Of a stretch of 64,000 nt of DNA, positions 55,522 to 63,810 are shown piece by piece; position 1 is the stretch's first letter; each line of letters opens with the position of its first letter. The DNA comes from Achromobacter xylosoxidans. GTDB lineage: Bacteria > Pseudomonadota > Gammaproteobacteria > Burkholderiales > Burkholderiaceae_B. The translations under genes and the position numbers were made by a program. The notes below the pieces were generated by a model. It did no database searches. It was not told the DNA's origin and worked only from the letters and a program-made list of their open reading frames with translations. The stretch lies in contig NZ_LN831029.1 in NCBI RefSeq assembly GCF_001457475.1, forward strand, positions 1-64,000. The letters run 5' to 3'.

Positions 55522-55972
55522 GCGCAAGTCTCCTTCGCGAAGAGGGATAGGAAATGGGAGGGATGGCGGCGATGTCCGGACGTCGCGGTGCGGCACGCGT
55601 GGGCGGGCGGGGTCGAAGGCGTGGGATCGGTCATCGGATGGGGGGAGCGCCGGGGCGGCGCGCCCCATCCGAATGGGCGGGTTCGCGGCCAGTCCTGGCG
55701 AAGCAAGTTGTATGCCATGGGGCAATCCCGCGACAAGTCGGGGGAATCCTGATGGCCGGGCGGAATTATAGGCACCCCGGCGGGGAAACGTGGCACCAGG
55801 ATGGTGCGCACCGTCGCGGTGCGTGGACACTTTTCGGCGTGGAACAGCCTGTTGCGGCTGAAAAGGGCCCGAAAGGCCCTGGAAGCCTATCGCCATGCGG
55901 CCATCGGCGCGGCCGCGGGCCTAAAATTCCCTGCATAGCGCCGCGTCCTTGCGCGGCAAGCCGGAATCCATC
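55522..55972. other. Intergenic region between bmp and dedA-rhodanese genes
   Basis: 451 bp without a credible gene between divergent operons. It contains two tandem 15-bp palindromes (55793-55822). Frames crossing it lack SD support and family patterns. Confidence 0.65.
55793..55822. promoter_or_regulatory. Two tandem 15-bp palindromes
   Basis: GCACC-N5-GGTGC (55793-55807) is followed without gap by GCACC-N5-GGTGC (55808-55822). The half sites are identical and equally spaced, which looks like a double operator. The regulator is not known. Confidence 0.6.
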
Positions 55973-56887
55973 ATGCAAGACATTCAATTGCTGCTCGAGC
56001 AGTACGGCGGCTGGCTCGTCTTCGCCAACGTGCTGGTCGAGCAGGCGGGCCTGCCCGTGCCCGCCTATCCCATGCTGATCGCCGCTGGCGCCCTGGCCGG
56101 CGCGGCCGGCTGGCTGGTGCCGTGGCTGGCGGCCACCGTCGCCTGTCTGCTGGCCGACTCGCTCTGGTACGCGGCCGGCCAGCGCTACGGCTCGCGCCTG
56201 CTGGGCGTGATCTGCAAGATGTCGCTGTCGCAGGATTCCTGCATCCGCCAGACCCAGCGGCTGTATCTGCGCATCGGCGTGCGCGCCCTGCTGGTGTGCA
56301 AGTTCCTGCCCGGCGCCGGCGCCCTGTCCACCGTGATGGCCGGCCTGACCGGCACGCCGTACCGCCGCTTCCTGGCGTATGACCTGGTGGGCGCCATGAT
56401 CTGGGCCGGTTCGGCGCTGCTGCTGGGCGGGCTGTTCCACAGCGTGGTCAACGACGTGCTGGACGTGCTGGGCACCTACGGGCCGATGGGCCTGGCCCTG
56501 CTGGCCGCGGTGCTGGCGCTGTACATCATTGCGCGCGCCCTGCGGCGCTGGATCCTCAAGCGCAACCTGCGCGTGATTCCGCGGCTGTCGGTGGACGAGC
56601 TGATGCAGTGGCGCCAGGACGGCCGTCAGGCGCTGGTGTTCGACGTGCGCCCCGAGGCGGTGCGCGAGGAAGACCGCATTCCCGGCGCCATCGCCGTCGA
56701 CCTGCGCGCGCCGCTGCCGGCCCTGGAAGCGGGCAGCGAGGAGGCCGACATCGTGGTCTATTGCGCCTGCCCCAACGAGGTCTCGGCCGCGATGCTGGCC
56801 GCGCGCCTGCGCGCCGCCGGCTATCCCAACACCTGGGCCCTGCGCGGCGGCTACGAGGCCTGGGCGCGGCACGCGCATCCGGCCTGA
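55973..56887 (+). CDS. DedA-family membrane protein with C-terminal rhodanese domain
   Basis: A 304-residue fusion: residues about 1-200 are a DedA/SNARE-associated-type membrane domain (PVPAYPMLIAAGALAG; GAGALSTVMAGLTG), and about 205-304 are a rhodanese domain with active-site Cys in VVYCACPNEVS. DedA proteins act as lipid flippases and affect membrane potential; rhodaneses carry persulfide sulfur. ATG at 55973 is preferred to a TTG at 55949. Both domains are intact, so it is a true fusion. Confidence 0.88.
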   Translation: MQDIQLLLEQYGGWLVFANVLVEQAGLPVPAYPMLIAAGALAGAAGWLVPWLAATVACLLADSLWYAAGQRYGSRLLGVICKMSLSQDSCIRQTQRLYLRIGVRALLVCKFLPGAGALSTVMAGLTGTPYRRFLAYDLVGAMIWAGSALLLGGLFHSVVNDVLDVLGTYGPMGLALLAAVLALYIIARALRRWILKRNLRVIPRLSVDELMQWRQDGRQALVFDVRPEAVREEDRIPGAIAVDLRAPLPALEAGSEEADIVVYCACPNEVSAAMLAARLRAAGYPNTWALRGGYEAWARHAHPA

Positions 56888-57012
56888 CGACGTGCCGCGG
56901 CGGCGTCTGTCCGAGCCATGGGCGCCCGCGCGGTTGCGGCCCGCGCCCGGCGCCGCCACGGGCGCATAATGGCTCCATCGGCCCGCGCCTTTGACGGGCC
57001 AGGGAGACAGGC

Positions 57013-57939
57013 ATGAAGTTGTTGTTCTTGGGCGCCGGCGGTACCGGCGGCTATTTCGGCGGCCGCGCCGCCCAGGCGGGCGCGGACGTGACCTTCCTGG
57101 TGCGCGAGGCCCGCGCCGCGCGCCTGCGCGAGCAGGGGCTGCGCATCGAAAGCCCGTTCGGCGACGCCACGCTGCAACCGCAACTGGCCACCGCCGACAC
57201 GCTGAAGGGCTTCTACGACGTGGTGGTGCTCAGCTGCAAGGCCTATGACCTGCAAAGCGCCATCGACGCCATCCGTCCCGCCGTCGGCCCAGACACCGCG
57301 GTGCTGCCCATCATGAACGGCGTGCTGCAGTACGACGTGCTGGACCGCGAATTCGAGCCGCACCGCGTGCTGGGCGGCCTGTGCCAGATCAACGCCACGC
57401 TCGGCCCCGAAGGCCAGGTGATCCACCTGGGCAAGCACGCCAGCATCGTCTTCGGCGAACGCGCCGGCCCGGCGCGCAGCGCCCGCTGCGAGGCATTGGC
57501 CGAGGCCCTGGCCGGCGGCGAATACGTCAGCCGCCTGAGCGAAAACATCTACCAGGACATCTGGGAAAAATACGTGTTCCTGACGACGCTGGCCGCCGCC
57601 ACCTGCCTGATGCGCGGCACGGTCGGCCAGATCGCCGCCACCGACGACGGCGCCGACATCGTGCGCGGCCTGCTGCGCGAATCGCAGGCGGTCGCCGCCG
57701 CCAGCGGCCACGCGGTGCGGCCCGAGGCCGACGCCAATGCGCTCAAGATCCTGACCGACCCGTCCCAGGCCATGACCGCCTCGATGTTCCGCGACCTGCG
57801 CCAGGGGCTGCCGGTCGAGGCCGACCACATCGTCGGCGACATGGTGCGGCGCGCGCGCACGCTGGGGGTGGATGCCACCACGCTGCGCACGGCCTACGCG
57901 CATTTGCAGGTCTACCAGGCGCAGCGCGCGGCGGCCTGA
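57013..57939 (+). CDS. panE: Ketopantoate reductase-family protein (PanE-like)
   Basis: NADPH-dependent 2-dehydropantoate 2-reductase family, 308 residues. GAGGTGGYFGG (7-17) is the dinucleotide site; LSCKAYDL supplies a conserved Lys, and the C-terminal PSQAMTASMFRDLRQGLPVE holds the substrate-binding pattern. It reduces 2-dehydropantoate in CoA synthesis, but this family has many members of other specificity, so the symbol is tentative. GGGAGACAGGC precedes the ATG. Confidence 0.8.
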   Translation: MKLLFLGAGGTGGYFGGRAAQAGADVTFLVREARAARLREQGLRIESPFGDATLQPQLATADTLKGFYDVVVLSCKAYDLQSAIDAIRPAVGPDTAVLPIMNGVLQYDVLDREFEPHRVLGGLCQINATLGPEGQVIHLGKHASIVFGERAGPARSARCEALAEALAGGEYVSRLSENIYQDIWEKYVFLTTLAAATCLMRGTVGQIAATDDGADIVRGLLRESQAVAAASGHAVRPEADANALKILTDPSQAMTASMFRDLRQGLPVEADHIVGDMVRRARTLGVDATTLRTAYAHLQVYQAQRAAA

Positions 57940-58105
57940 TGGCGGTGACCCGGGCCCATTGGTGCATGGATTGCAAAAAACTCTTCCACGCCCGTGGGTT
58001 CCTGGATCCGATCCGGCCGAATAGTATGGGTTTGCCTGTGCTCCGGACCGCACAGCGCCGCACGTCGCGGCCACCGTCCGGGGCCCACCTTCCAGGAGCA
58101 AGACC

Positions 58106-58717
58106 ATGAAAATCGCATTGATCGGAATCACGGGCCGTGTCGGCTCGCGCGTGGCGGACGAGCTGCTCAAGCGCGGCCACCAGGTCACGGGCATCGCCCG
58201 TAACCTGGGTGACGTCAACGCCCAGCCCGGCCTGACCATCGAACAGGGCGATGCCACCGATCCGCAGGCGCTGACGCCGCTGCTCAAGGGCCATGACGCC
58301 GTGGTCAGCGCCTCGCGCTTCGTGTCGGCCGACGCCAAGCCGCTGCTGGCCGCCGTCAAGGACGCCGGCGTGCCGCGCCTGCTGGTGGTCGGCGGCGCCG
58401 GCAGCCTGGAAGTGGCCCCCGGCAAGATGCTGATCGACACGCCGGAATTCCCCGATGCCTACAAGCCCGAGGCGCGCGCCGGCGTGGTATTCCTGGACGT
58501 CTTGCGTCAGGAAAAGGTGCTGAACTGGACCTTCCTGTCGCCGTCGGCGCTGTTCGAGCCGGGCGAACGCACCGGCGCCTTCCGCCTAGGCGACGACAGC
58601 CTGCTGGTCGATGCCGGCGGCAAGAGCTGGATCTCGATGGAAGACTACGCCATTGCCCTGGCCGACGAGATCGAGACCCCCAAGCACTCGCGCCGCCGCT
58701 TTACCGTGGGCTACTGA
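58106..58717 (+). CDS. NAD(P)-binding short oxidoreductase (YwnB/NmrA-like)
   Basis: A 203-residue NAD(P)H-binding protein. GITGRVGSRVADELLKRGH (7-25) is the atypical-SDR glycine motif, and WTFLSPSALFEPGERTG lies in the substrate region. Members include flavin/biliverdin reductase-like proteins and NAD(P)H-sensing epimerase-like enzymes. Stand-alone gene ended by a strong terminator. Confidence 0.83.
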   Translation: MKIALIGITGRVGSRVADELLKRGHQVTGIARNLGDVNAQPGLTIEQGDATDPQALTPLLKGHDAVVSASRFVSADAKPLLAAVKDAGVPRLLVVGGAGSLEVAPGKMLIDTPEFPDAYKPEARAGVVFLDVLRQEKVLNWTFLSPSALFEPGERTGAFRLGDDSLLVDAGGKSWISMEDYAIALADEIETPKHSRRRFTVGY

Positions 58718-58739
58718 TCCCGCCCGCTCCGGATCGCCC

Positions 58740-58777
58740 GACGCGGCTCCTTGGACACAAGGGGCCGCGTCATTTTT
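58740..58777 (+). terminator. Rho-independent terminator
   Basis: A 14-bp stem with one G-U pair, GACGCGGC ... GCCGCGTC, a GACA loop, and ATTTTT immediately after. It follows the oxidoreductase gene by 23 bp. Confidence 0.85.
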
Positions 58778-58874
58778 CAGGCGAAAGCCGCAATGGCGGC
58801 AGGGTCGAATCGGCCGGTTTTGTTTGTAAACTGGCAAACCGCCAGCCGGCGTCACGATCCCCCGAGTAGTCAGT

Positions 58875-59327
58875 ATGAGCATGAAGTTCAAATCGTTGGC
58901 CCTTTGCCTGCTGCTGGCCGCCAGCTGTGTGGCGCCGGCCCAGGCCGCCGCGCCGCAGTCCAACAAGGACATCGTGGTGGCGTTTTTCCGCATGATGTTC
59001 CAGGACCGCGACATCGACGAGGCGGTGCGCCTGTACGTCGGCAAGAACTACATCCAGCACAACCCCTACATGCGCGATGGCGTCGAGCCGATGGTGGACT
59101 TCTTCCCCCATTACTTCGAGCAGCATCCGCAGGCCAGCGTCGACATCAAGCGTGTCATTGCCGAGGGCGACCTGGTGATGATCCACAACCTGTGGCGCGA
59201 ATCCCCCGAAGACCGCGGCCAGGCCGTGGTCGACATCTTCCGGGTCGAGAACGGCAAGATCGTCGAGCACTGGGACGTCAGCCAGGAAATCCCGGAAAAC
59301 CCCGCCAACAAGAACGGCATGTTCTGA
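58875..59327 (+). CDS. Secreted SnoaL/NTF2-like protein
   Basis: A 150-residue protein with a Sec signal peptide (about 1-24, ending AQA) and a SnoaL-like cone fold (YIQHNPYMRDGVEPMVDFF; VDIFRVENGKIVEHWD). Such proteins are often annotated as polyketide cyclases or steroid isomerases, but exported members have no proven activity. It is 12 bp upstream of the flavin reductase gene. Confidence 0.82.
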   Translation: MSMKFKSLALCLLLAASCVAPAQAAAPQSNKDIVVAFFRMMFQDRDIDEAVRLYVGKNYIQHNPYMRDGVEPMVDFFPHYFEQHPQASVDIKRVIAEGDLVMIHNLWRESPEDRGQAVVDIFRVENGKIVEHWDVSQEIPENPANKNGMF

Positions 59328-59339
59328 GACCGGTAAATC

Positions 59340-59909
59340 ATGTCCGCCATCGAACCCGTCGACCTGCCACGCGCCTACTTGCTGCTGAACCACGGCCCCA
59401 CCGTGCTGGTCACCAGCGCCCACGGCGCCGAGCGCAACGTCATGGCCGCGGCCTGGGCCATGCCGCTGGATTTCAGCCCGCCCAAGATGCTGGTGGTGGT
59501 GGACAAGAACACCTACACCCGCGCGCTGATCGAGGCCTCCGGCGAATTCGCGCTGTGCATCCCGTCGCGCGCGCAGGCCCAGGCCACCTTGCAGGTTGGC
59601 TCGCACTCGGGACGCGACGAAGACAAGTTCCAGGCCAGCGGCCTGGCCACCTTTCCCGCCCGCAGGATCGGCGCGCCGCTGATCGAAGGCTGCCTCGGCT
59701 GGCTCGAATGCAAGGTGGTGCCCGAGCCGCACAACCAGCAGGCCTACGACCTGTTCATCGGCGAGGTGGTGGCCGCCTGGGCCGCGCCCGACGTGTTCTC
59801 CGGCAATCGCTGGCATTTCAACGACGACGCGCGCCGCTCGGTGCACTACGTCGCGGGCGGCTCGTTCTTCGCCACCGGCGAAGCGTTTTCAGTCGCTGAT
59901 CCGGAGTAA
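59340..59909 (+). CDS. Flavin reductase-family protein
   Basis: A 189-residue FMN-binding split-barrel protein of the flavin reductase-like family (GPTVLVTSAHGAERNVMAAA; FSPPKMLVVVDKNTYT). Members reduce free FMN for monooxygenases or act in pyrimidine and aromatic metabolism. It ends 4 bp before the deoxyribosyltransferase gene. Confidence 0.85.
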   Translation: MSAIEPVDLPRAYLLLNHGPTVLVTSAHGAERNVMAAAWAMPLDFSPPKMLVVVDKNTYTRALIEASGEFALCIPSRAQAQATLQVGSHSGRDEDKFQASGLATFPARRIGAPLIEGCLGWLECKVVPEPHNQQAYDLFIGEVVAAWAAPDVFSGNRWHFNDDARRSVHYVAGGSFFATGEAFSVADPE

Positions 59910-59913
59910 GCCC

Positions 59914-60411
59914 ATGCGCCGCGTCTACCTTGCCGGCTTCGACGTGTTCCTGCCCGACGCGGTGGCGCATGGCGAGCGGCTCAAGGCGCTGGCGGCCGCG
60001 CACGGTTTCGAGGGACTCTACCCGCTGGACAACACGCCGCCGCCCGGCCTGTCCGGCGCCGCGCTGGCGCAATGGATCTACCAGGCCAACGTGGCGATGA
60101 TCCAGCGCGCCGACCTGGTGATGGCGAATCTCAATCCATTCCGTGGCGCCGAGCCCGATTCGGGCACGGCCTTCGAGGTCGGCTACGCCATCGCCCTGGG
60201 CAAGCCGGTGTGGGGCTATACGTCGCAGGCCGGCAGCGTGCGTGAGCAGGTCGCCGTGGGCGTGGCCGCCGACGACGCGGCGCGCGCGGTGGACGCGCAG
60301 GGCTACACGGTCGAGGACTTCGGCTTGAACCTGAACCTGATGCTGGCCTGCAGCGCCCGCATCGTGGTGGGCGACGCGGCCGACTGCCTGGCCCGCATGG
60401 CGCGCGGCTAG
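59914..60411 (+). CDS. Nucleoside 2-deoxyribosyltransferase
   Basis: A 165-residue enzyme that exchanges or removes the base of 2'-deoxynucleosides. MRRVYLAGFDVFLPDA at the N-terminus and DSGTAFEVGYAIALGKPVW with catalytic Glu88 are typical. It is probably cotranscribed with the flavin reductase and SnoaL-like genes. The stop codon sits at the edge of a hairpin. Confidence 0.9.
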   Translation: MRRVYLAGFDVFLPDAVAHGERLKALAAAHGFEGLYPLDNTPPPGLSGAALAQWIYQANVAMIQRADLVMANLNPFRGAEPDSGTAFEVGYAIALGKPVWGYTSQAGSVREQVAVGVAADDAARAVDAQGYTVEDFGLNLNLMLACSARIVVGDAADCLARMARG

Positions 60412-60427
60412 GGCGCCAGCGGCGCCC
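60411..60427. other. Hairpin between convergent genes
   Basis: GGGCGCC-AGC-GGCGCCC, a perfect 7-bp stem without a U tail, lies between the deoxyribosyltransferase gene and the convergent TetR gene. Possible weak terminator. Confidence 0.4.
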
Positions 60428-60454
60428 CGTCGGCGCTGGCCGTCGTCCCGGGCC

Positions 60455-61132
60455 TCAGGCCGCGCCGGCGCGGCCGGGCTTGCGCGCCGTGGCGCGGGGC
60501 CGGGCCTTGACGCTGGCGGTCGGCGTGCCCAGGTATCCCATCACCGCATCCACCACCGCCCCTTCCAGTTGCCGCGGATCGAACCCGGCTGGCGGCTCCA
60601 GCGCCACCGCGTGTACCAGCGACTCCATGATGCGCAACACCACGTAGGTCGCCAGCTCGCGATCCTGCTGCGCGATCTCTGCGCGATGCAGCTCCAGCAG
60701 GTGGCGCATGCGGCGGTGGATGTCCTGGTCGGCGCGGCTGTGATCGCGCGGCTGGTCGAACAGCGGGAATTCGCGTTCCAGCACGCGGTGCAGCGCCGGC
60801 TCCAGCAGGTGCGCGCGCAGCGAGGCGGCGACGATGGCCGCGACCCGCTCGCGCAGCGTGGCCGCGGGGTTGCCGTCCAGCACCTCGTCGATCAGCGCCA
60901 GCATCTGCTTGTCGTGGCGGTCGTGCAGCGCCGCGATCAGCGCGTTCTTGTTCGGGAAGTACTGGTACAGCGAACCGACGCTGACCCCGGCTGTCTCGGC
61001 GATCCGGTTGGTGTTGGTGCCGGCGTAGCCGTACTCGGCCAGAACGCGAGCTGTTGCCTGCAGGATGGTGTCCACGGTCTGTTGCGAACGCTGCTGGCGC
61101 GGCGATTTACGGGGCTGCGGGATGGCCGTCAT
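60455..61132 (-). CDS. TetR-family transcriptional regulator
   Basis: A 225-residue regulator with an N-terminal TetR HTH (about 17-63; ETAGVSVGSLYQYFPNKNALI) and a basic C-terminal tail. It is divergent from the MFS transporter gene at 61284, across 151 bp, and is the likely repressor of that gene. No convincing operator palindrome could be picked out by eye. Confidence 0.9.
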   Translation of the reverse strand: MTAIPQPRKSPRQQRSQQTVDTILQATARVLAEYGYAGTNTNRIAETAGVSVGSLYQYFPNKNALIAALHDRHDKQMLALIDEVLDGNPAATLRERVAAIVAASLRAHLLEPALHRVLEREFPLFDQPRDHSRADQDIHRRMRHLLELHRAEIAQQDRELATYVVLRIMESLVHAVALEPPAGFDPRQLEGAVVDAVMGYLGTPTASVKARPRATARKPGRAGAA

Positions 61133-61283
61133 TGGGTTCGGGGAAAGCGAGTTTCAAACCTGAGCATCGGTTCATAAAATTTCGATACGCAACTGGAATC
61201 GCGTCGAGCACCGGCCGATTATGCCATCGTCGATTGCGGCGAGCGGGCTTGCCGGAAGCGTTCCCCTCTTCCAAGGAATCCTC

Positions 61284-62492
61284 ATGTCGACTTCATCCTC
61301 GGCCGCGGCGCTGCCCGCGGCCGGCGGGACCGCGCGTCCCGTTTTCATGCAGATATTGCCCCTGGCGCTGGCGGTCTTCGTCGGCTTTTTCATGGTCGGC
61401 CTGCCCATGCCGGTGCTGCCGCTCTACGTCGACGGCGTGCTGGCGCAGGGCGCGCTGGTGGTCGGCATCGTGGCCGGCCTGCAGTTCGCGGCGGCGCTGC
61501 TGTCGCGCGCCTGGTCCGGTTCGCTGGCCGATCGTCGCGGCGCCAAGCGCGCCGTGGTCACCGGCTTCCTGCTCGGTTCGGGGGCGGGCCTGCTCTACCT
61601 GCTGGCCGACGCGCAGGTGGAGCAACCGCGCGCGGCGCTGGCCGCGTTGATGGCTGGCCGCGCCCTCATGGGCTGCGCCGAAAGCCTGATCGTCACCGGC
61701 GCGCTGAGCTGGGGCGTGGGCCGCGTCGGGCCGCAGAATGCGGGCCGCGTGATGGCCTGGATCGGCGTGGCGATCTACGCCGCGTTCGGGCTGGGCGCGC
61801 CCGCCGGCATGCAGCTGTACGGCGCGGCCGGTTTCGACGGCATCGCCTGGGCCACGGTATTCATCCCGGTGCTGGCGTTGGCGCTGGTGCTGCCGCAGCG
61901 CGGCGTGCCGGCGGCCGGCGGCGTGCGCACGCCGTTCTACCGCGTGCTGGGCCTGGTGATGCTGCCTGGCCTGGGCCTGGCGCTGACCAGCGTCGGCTTC
62001 GGCGTCATCACTGCCTTCATCAGCCTGCTGTTCGCCCAGCGCGGCTGGGATGGCGCGGCGTGGATGTTCAGCCTGTTCGGCGTCGGCTTCATCGTGGCGC
62101 GGCTGTTCTTCGCGGGGCTGCCCGACAAGCTGGGCGGCGCGCGCGTGGCGCTGGTGTGCGTGTTGATCGAGGCGGCCGGCCAGTGGCTGATCTGGATGGG
62201 CCCGACGCCGGCGTGGGCCTTTGCCGGTGCGCTGTTGAGCGGCGCGGGCTATTCACTGGCGTTCCCGGCATTCGGCGTGGAGGCGGTGCGTCGCGTGCCG
62301 CCGGCCAGCCGTGGCGCGGCCATGGGGGCGTATGTGGCGTTCCTGGACGTGGCGCTGGGCATCGCCAGTCCCGCGGCCGGCTGGTTGGCCGGGATGCGGG
62401 GCTATGGGGCGGTCTATGCGCTGGGCGGCGCGTGCGCGCTGGGCGCCGTGTTCGTGGCGATGGCGCTGCGGGGCCGGGTGGCCGCCGCCTAA
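61284..62492 (+). CDS. MFS multidrug efflux transporter (MdtG-like)
   Basis: A 402-residue MFS protein with about 12 helices; motif A-like sequence near GSLADRRGAKRAVV. AAGGAA (61273-61278) supports the ATG at 61284 over an in-frame ATG at 61221. Divergent TetR gene suggests drug-inducible expression. Followed by a strong terminator. Confidence 0.87.
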   Translation: MSTSSSAAALPAAGGTARPVFMQILPLALAVFVGFFMVGLPMPVLPLYVDGVLAQGALVVGIVAGLQFAAALLSRAWSGSLADRRGAKRAVVTGFLLGSGAGLLYLLADAQVEQPRAALAALMAGRALMGCAESLIVTGALSWGVGRVGPQNAGRVMAWIGVAIYAAFGLGAPAGMQLYGAAGFDGIAWATVFIPVLALALVLPQRGVPAAGGVRTPFYRVLGLVMLPGLGLALTSVGFGVITAFISLLFAQRGWDGAAWMFSLFGVGFIVARLFFAGLPDKLGGARVALVCVLIEAAGQWLIWMGPTPAWAFAGALLSGAGYSLAFPAFGVEAVRRVPPASRGAAMGAYVAFLDVALGIASPAAGWLAGMRGYGAVYALGGACALGAVFVAMALRGRVAAA

Positions 62493-62519
62493 GCGTCCGA
62501 AGACTGGTTTGACGATCGA

Positions 62520-62546
62520 GGCGCCCGCTATTGCGGGCGCCTTTTT
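62520..62546 (+). terminator. Rho-independent terminator of the MFS gene
   Basis: GGCGCCCGC-TATT-GCGGGCGCC, a perfect 9-bp stem, is followed by TTTTT. It lies between convergent genes. Confidence 0.9.
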
Positions 62547-62549
62547 CGT

Positions 62550-63269
62550 TCAGACCGTGGCGGCCATTTCCAGCACTTCGTCATCGACCGGCTGGGCCTG
62601 GCCGTCGCGCAGTTGCTGCAGGTGGTCGGCCAGTTCGGCGATGGTCAGGGCGACCAGGCCGTGCTGGGCGGCATAGCGCTCCAGCGCGGCGCCGCGCATC
62701 ATGGTGCCGTCGGCGTTCATCAGTTCGCACAGCACGCCGGCCGGACGCAGGCCGGCCAGCGTGGCCAGGTCGACCGAGCCTTCGGTGTGGCCGCGGCGGG
62801 TCAGCACGCCGCCGGGCTGGGCCCGCAGCGGGAAGACGTGGCCGGGGCTGACGATGTCGTCGGCCTGGGCGGTGGGCGAGATGGCGGCGCGGATGGTGGT
62901 GACGCGATCCACGGCCGACACGCCGGTGCTGACGCCTTCGCGCGCTTCGATCGAGACGGTGAAGGCAGTGGCGAAGCGGCTCTGGTTGCGCTGGACCATG
63001 GGGGCCAGGTCAAGGCGGTCGAGCGCTTCGCCGGGCAGGCACAGGCAGACGATGCCGCTGCCGTCGCGGATCAGCTGGGCCATGACGGGCACGGTCAGCT
63101 TGTCGGCGGCGACGATGAGGTCGGCTTCGTTTTCGCGGTCGAAGTCATCCATGAGGATGACGGGGCGGCCCAGGCGCAGGTGATGCAGGGCGCGTTGCAG
63201 GCGCGCGGCGAAGGGCTGGGCGGCCAGGCTGGGGAGGGGGGACTGCGGGGTAAGGGTAACGTTGGACAT
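62550..63269 (-). CDS. ribB: 3,4-dihydroxy-2-butanone 4-phosphate synthase
   Basis: Riboflavin biosynthesis enzyme making 3,4-dihydroxy-2-butanone 4-phosphate from ribulose 5-phosphate. The 239 residues include [13 protein letters not shown], the metal/substrate motif [12 protein letters not shown] and [14 protein letters not shown]. It has about 20 extra N-terminal residues relative to Escherichia coli RibB and lacks a GTP cyclohydrolase II domain. An FMN riboswitch lies 113 nt upstream of the ATG, so expression should fall as FMN rises. Confidence 0.95.
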   Translation of the reverse strand: MSNVTLTPQSPLPSLAAQPFAARLQRALHHLRLGRPVILMDDFDRENEADLIVAADKLTVPVMAQLIRDGSGIVCLCLPGEALDRLDLAPMVQRNQSRFATAFTVSIEAREGVSTGVSAVDRVTTIRAAISPTAQADDIVSPGHVFPLRAQPGGVLTRRGHTEGSVDLATLAGLRPAGVLCELMNADGTMMRGAALERYAAQHGLVALTIAELADHLQQLRDGQAQPVDDEVLEMAATV

Positions 63270-63309
63270 TGAAACGCTCTCGCGAAAAAGTGGGCGAAAA
63301 ACGTTTCAG
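63267..63309 (-). promoter_or_regulatory. Predicted start-sequestering hairpin of the ribB leader
   Basis: On the minus strand, TGAAACG (63308-63302) can pair with CGTTTCA (63276-63270), which directly abuts the ribB ATG; inner TCGC/GCGA pairs extend it and the SD-like GAGAG falls within the structure. It is a candidate expression platform for the FMN riboswitch. Confidence 0.5.
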
Positions 63310-63382
63310 GGCTAATCGACAGCCGAACGCAAACCGATTGCCCGCGCGTGTGGGGCGCGGACAGGGGGCGTGTGACGGCACA

Positions 63383-63526
63383 TCTTCTCTCATCCGGACT
63401 GTGACCGTCGGCCCTGGCATCTCACCAGATCTGCTGACCCCGGTGTCCGTAAAGGACGCCGGGCGCTCGCGGGCTCGCCAAGTTGCTTGGCATACCGCCG
63501 GTGGGGAATTTCGCCCCGCCCTGAAG
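63383..63526 (-). ncRNA. FMN riboswitch (RFN element)
   Basis: Read on the minus strand, the conserved RFN blocks appear in order: AGGGCGGGGCGAAATTCCCC, ACCGGCGGTA, GAGCCCGCGAGCG, CAGATCTGGTGAGATGCCAG, GGCCGACGGTCACAGTCCGG and ATGAGAGAAGA. It precedes ribB. FMN binding is expected to lower ribB expression, probably through the downstream hairpin at the start codon. Confidence 0.95.
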
Positions 63527-63646
63527 ACGTACTGCTTGTTTGTCGTGTTAACGACGTCGGGGATTTTACGCTGGTCTTGGGAGGGGCGCTGAATATGCTT
63601 ATTGCGGGTGGGGTTTTGGGTGGGGGTGGGGGTGGGTTCTTAAGAC
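63527..63646. other. Spacer between the riboswitch and repeat copy 3
   Basis: The ribB promoter must lie here or just upstream on the minus strand. TAAAAT on the minus strand near 63562 is a possible -10, but no good -35 hexamer is at the right distance. Confidence 0.3.
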
Positions 63647-63810
63647 GCCGGGGGTGGCGGGGCTTGGGGGGAGCGGGGCTACGATTGCGGTCCGGAGCGT
63701 TCGCTCCGGACTGCCCCTTCGTCATCTTCGTCACAGCCTTCGGCTGTTCCTTCAGATTCCCTCGGGCGCATCTACACGCCCCGCTCCCCCCAAGCCCCGC
63801 CACCCCCGGC
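63647..63810 (+). repeat. Structured dispersed repeat, copy 3
   Basis: Perfect 33-bp arms (63647-63679 and 63778-63810) enclose a 98-nt core homologous to copies 1 and 2. Hairpin A is GTCCGGAGC-GTTC-GCTCCGGAC; hairpin B is ACAGCC-TTC-GGCTGT, different in sequence from copy 1 but equally paired. It is preceded by CTTAAGAC (63639-63646), as copy 2 is by CTTTAGAC. Confidence 0.9.

Noticed and set aside
55522..55896. N-terminal extension of the BMP binding protein
   Set aside because: The extension lacks an SD and would bury the signal peptide; AAGGAGA and the export signal fix the start at 55521.
55522..55972. Purine-type riboswitch ahead of the BMP operon
   Set aside because: No conserved purine-aptamer loop or junction sequences could be found on the minus strand.
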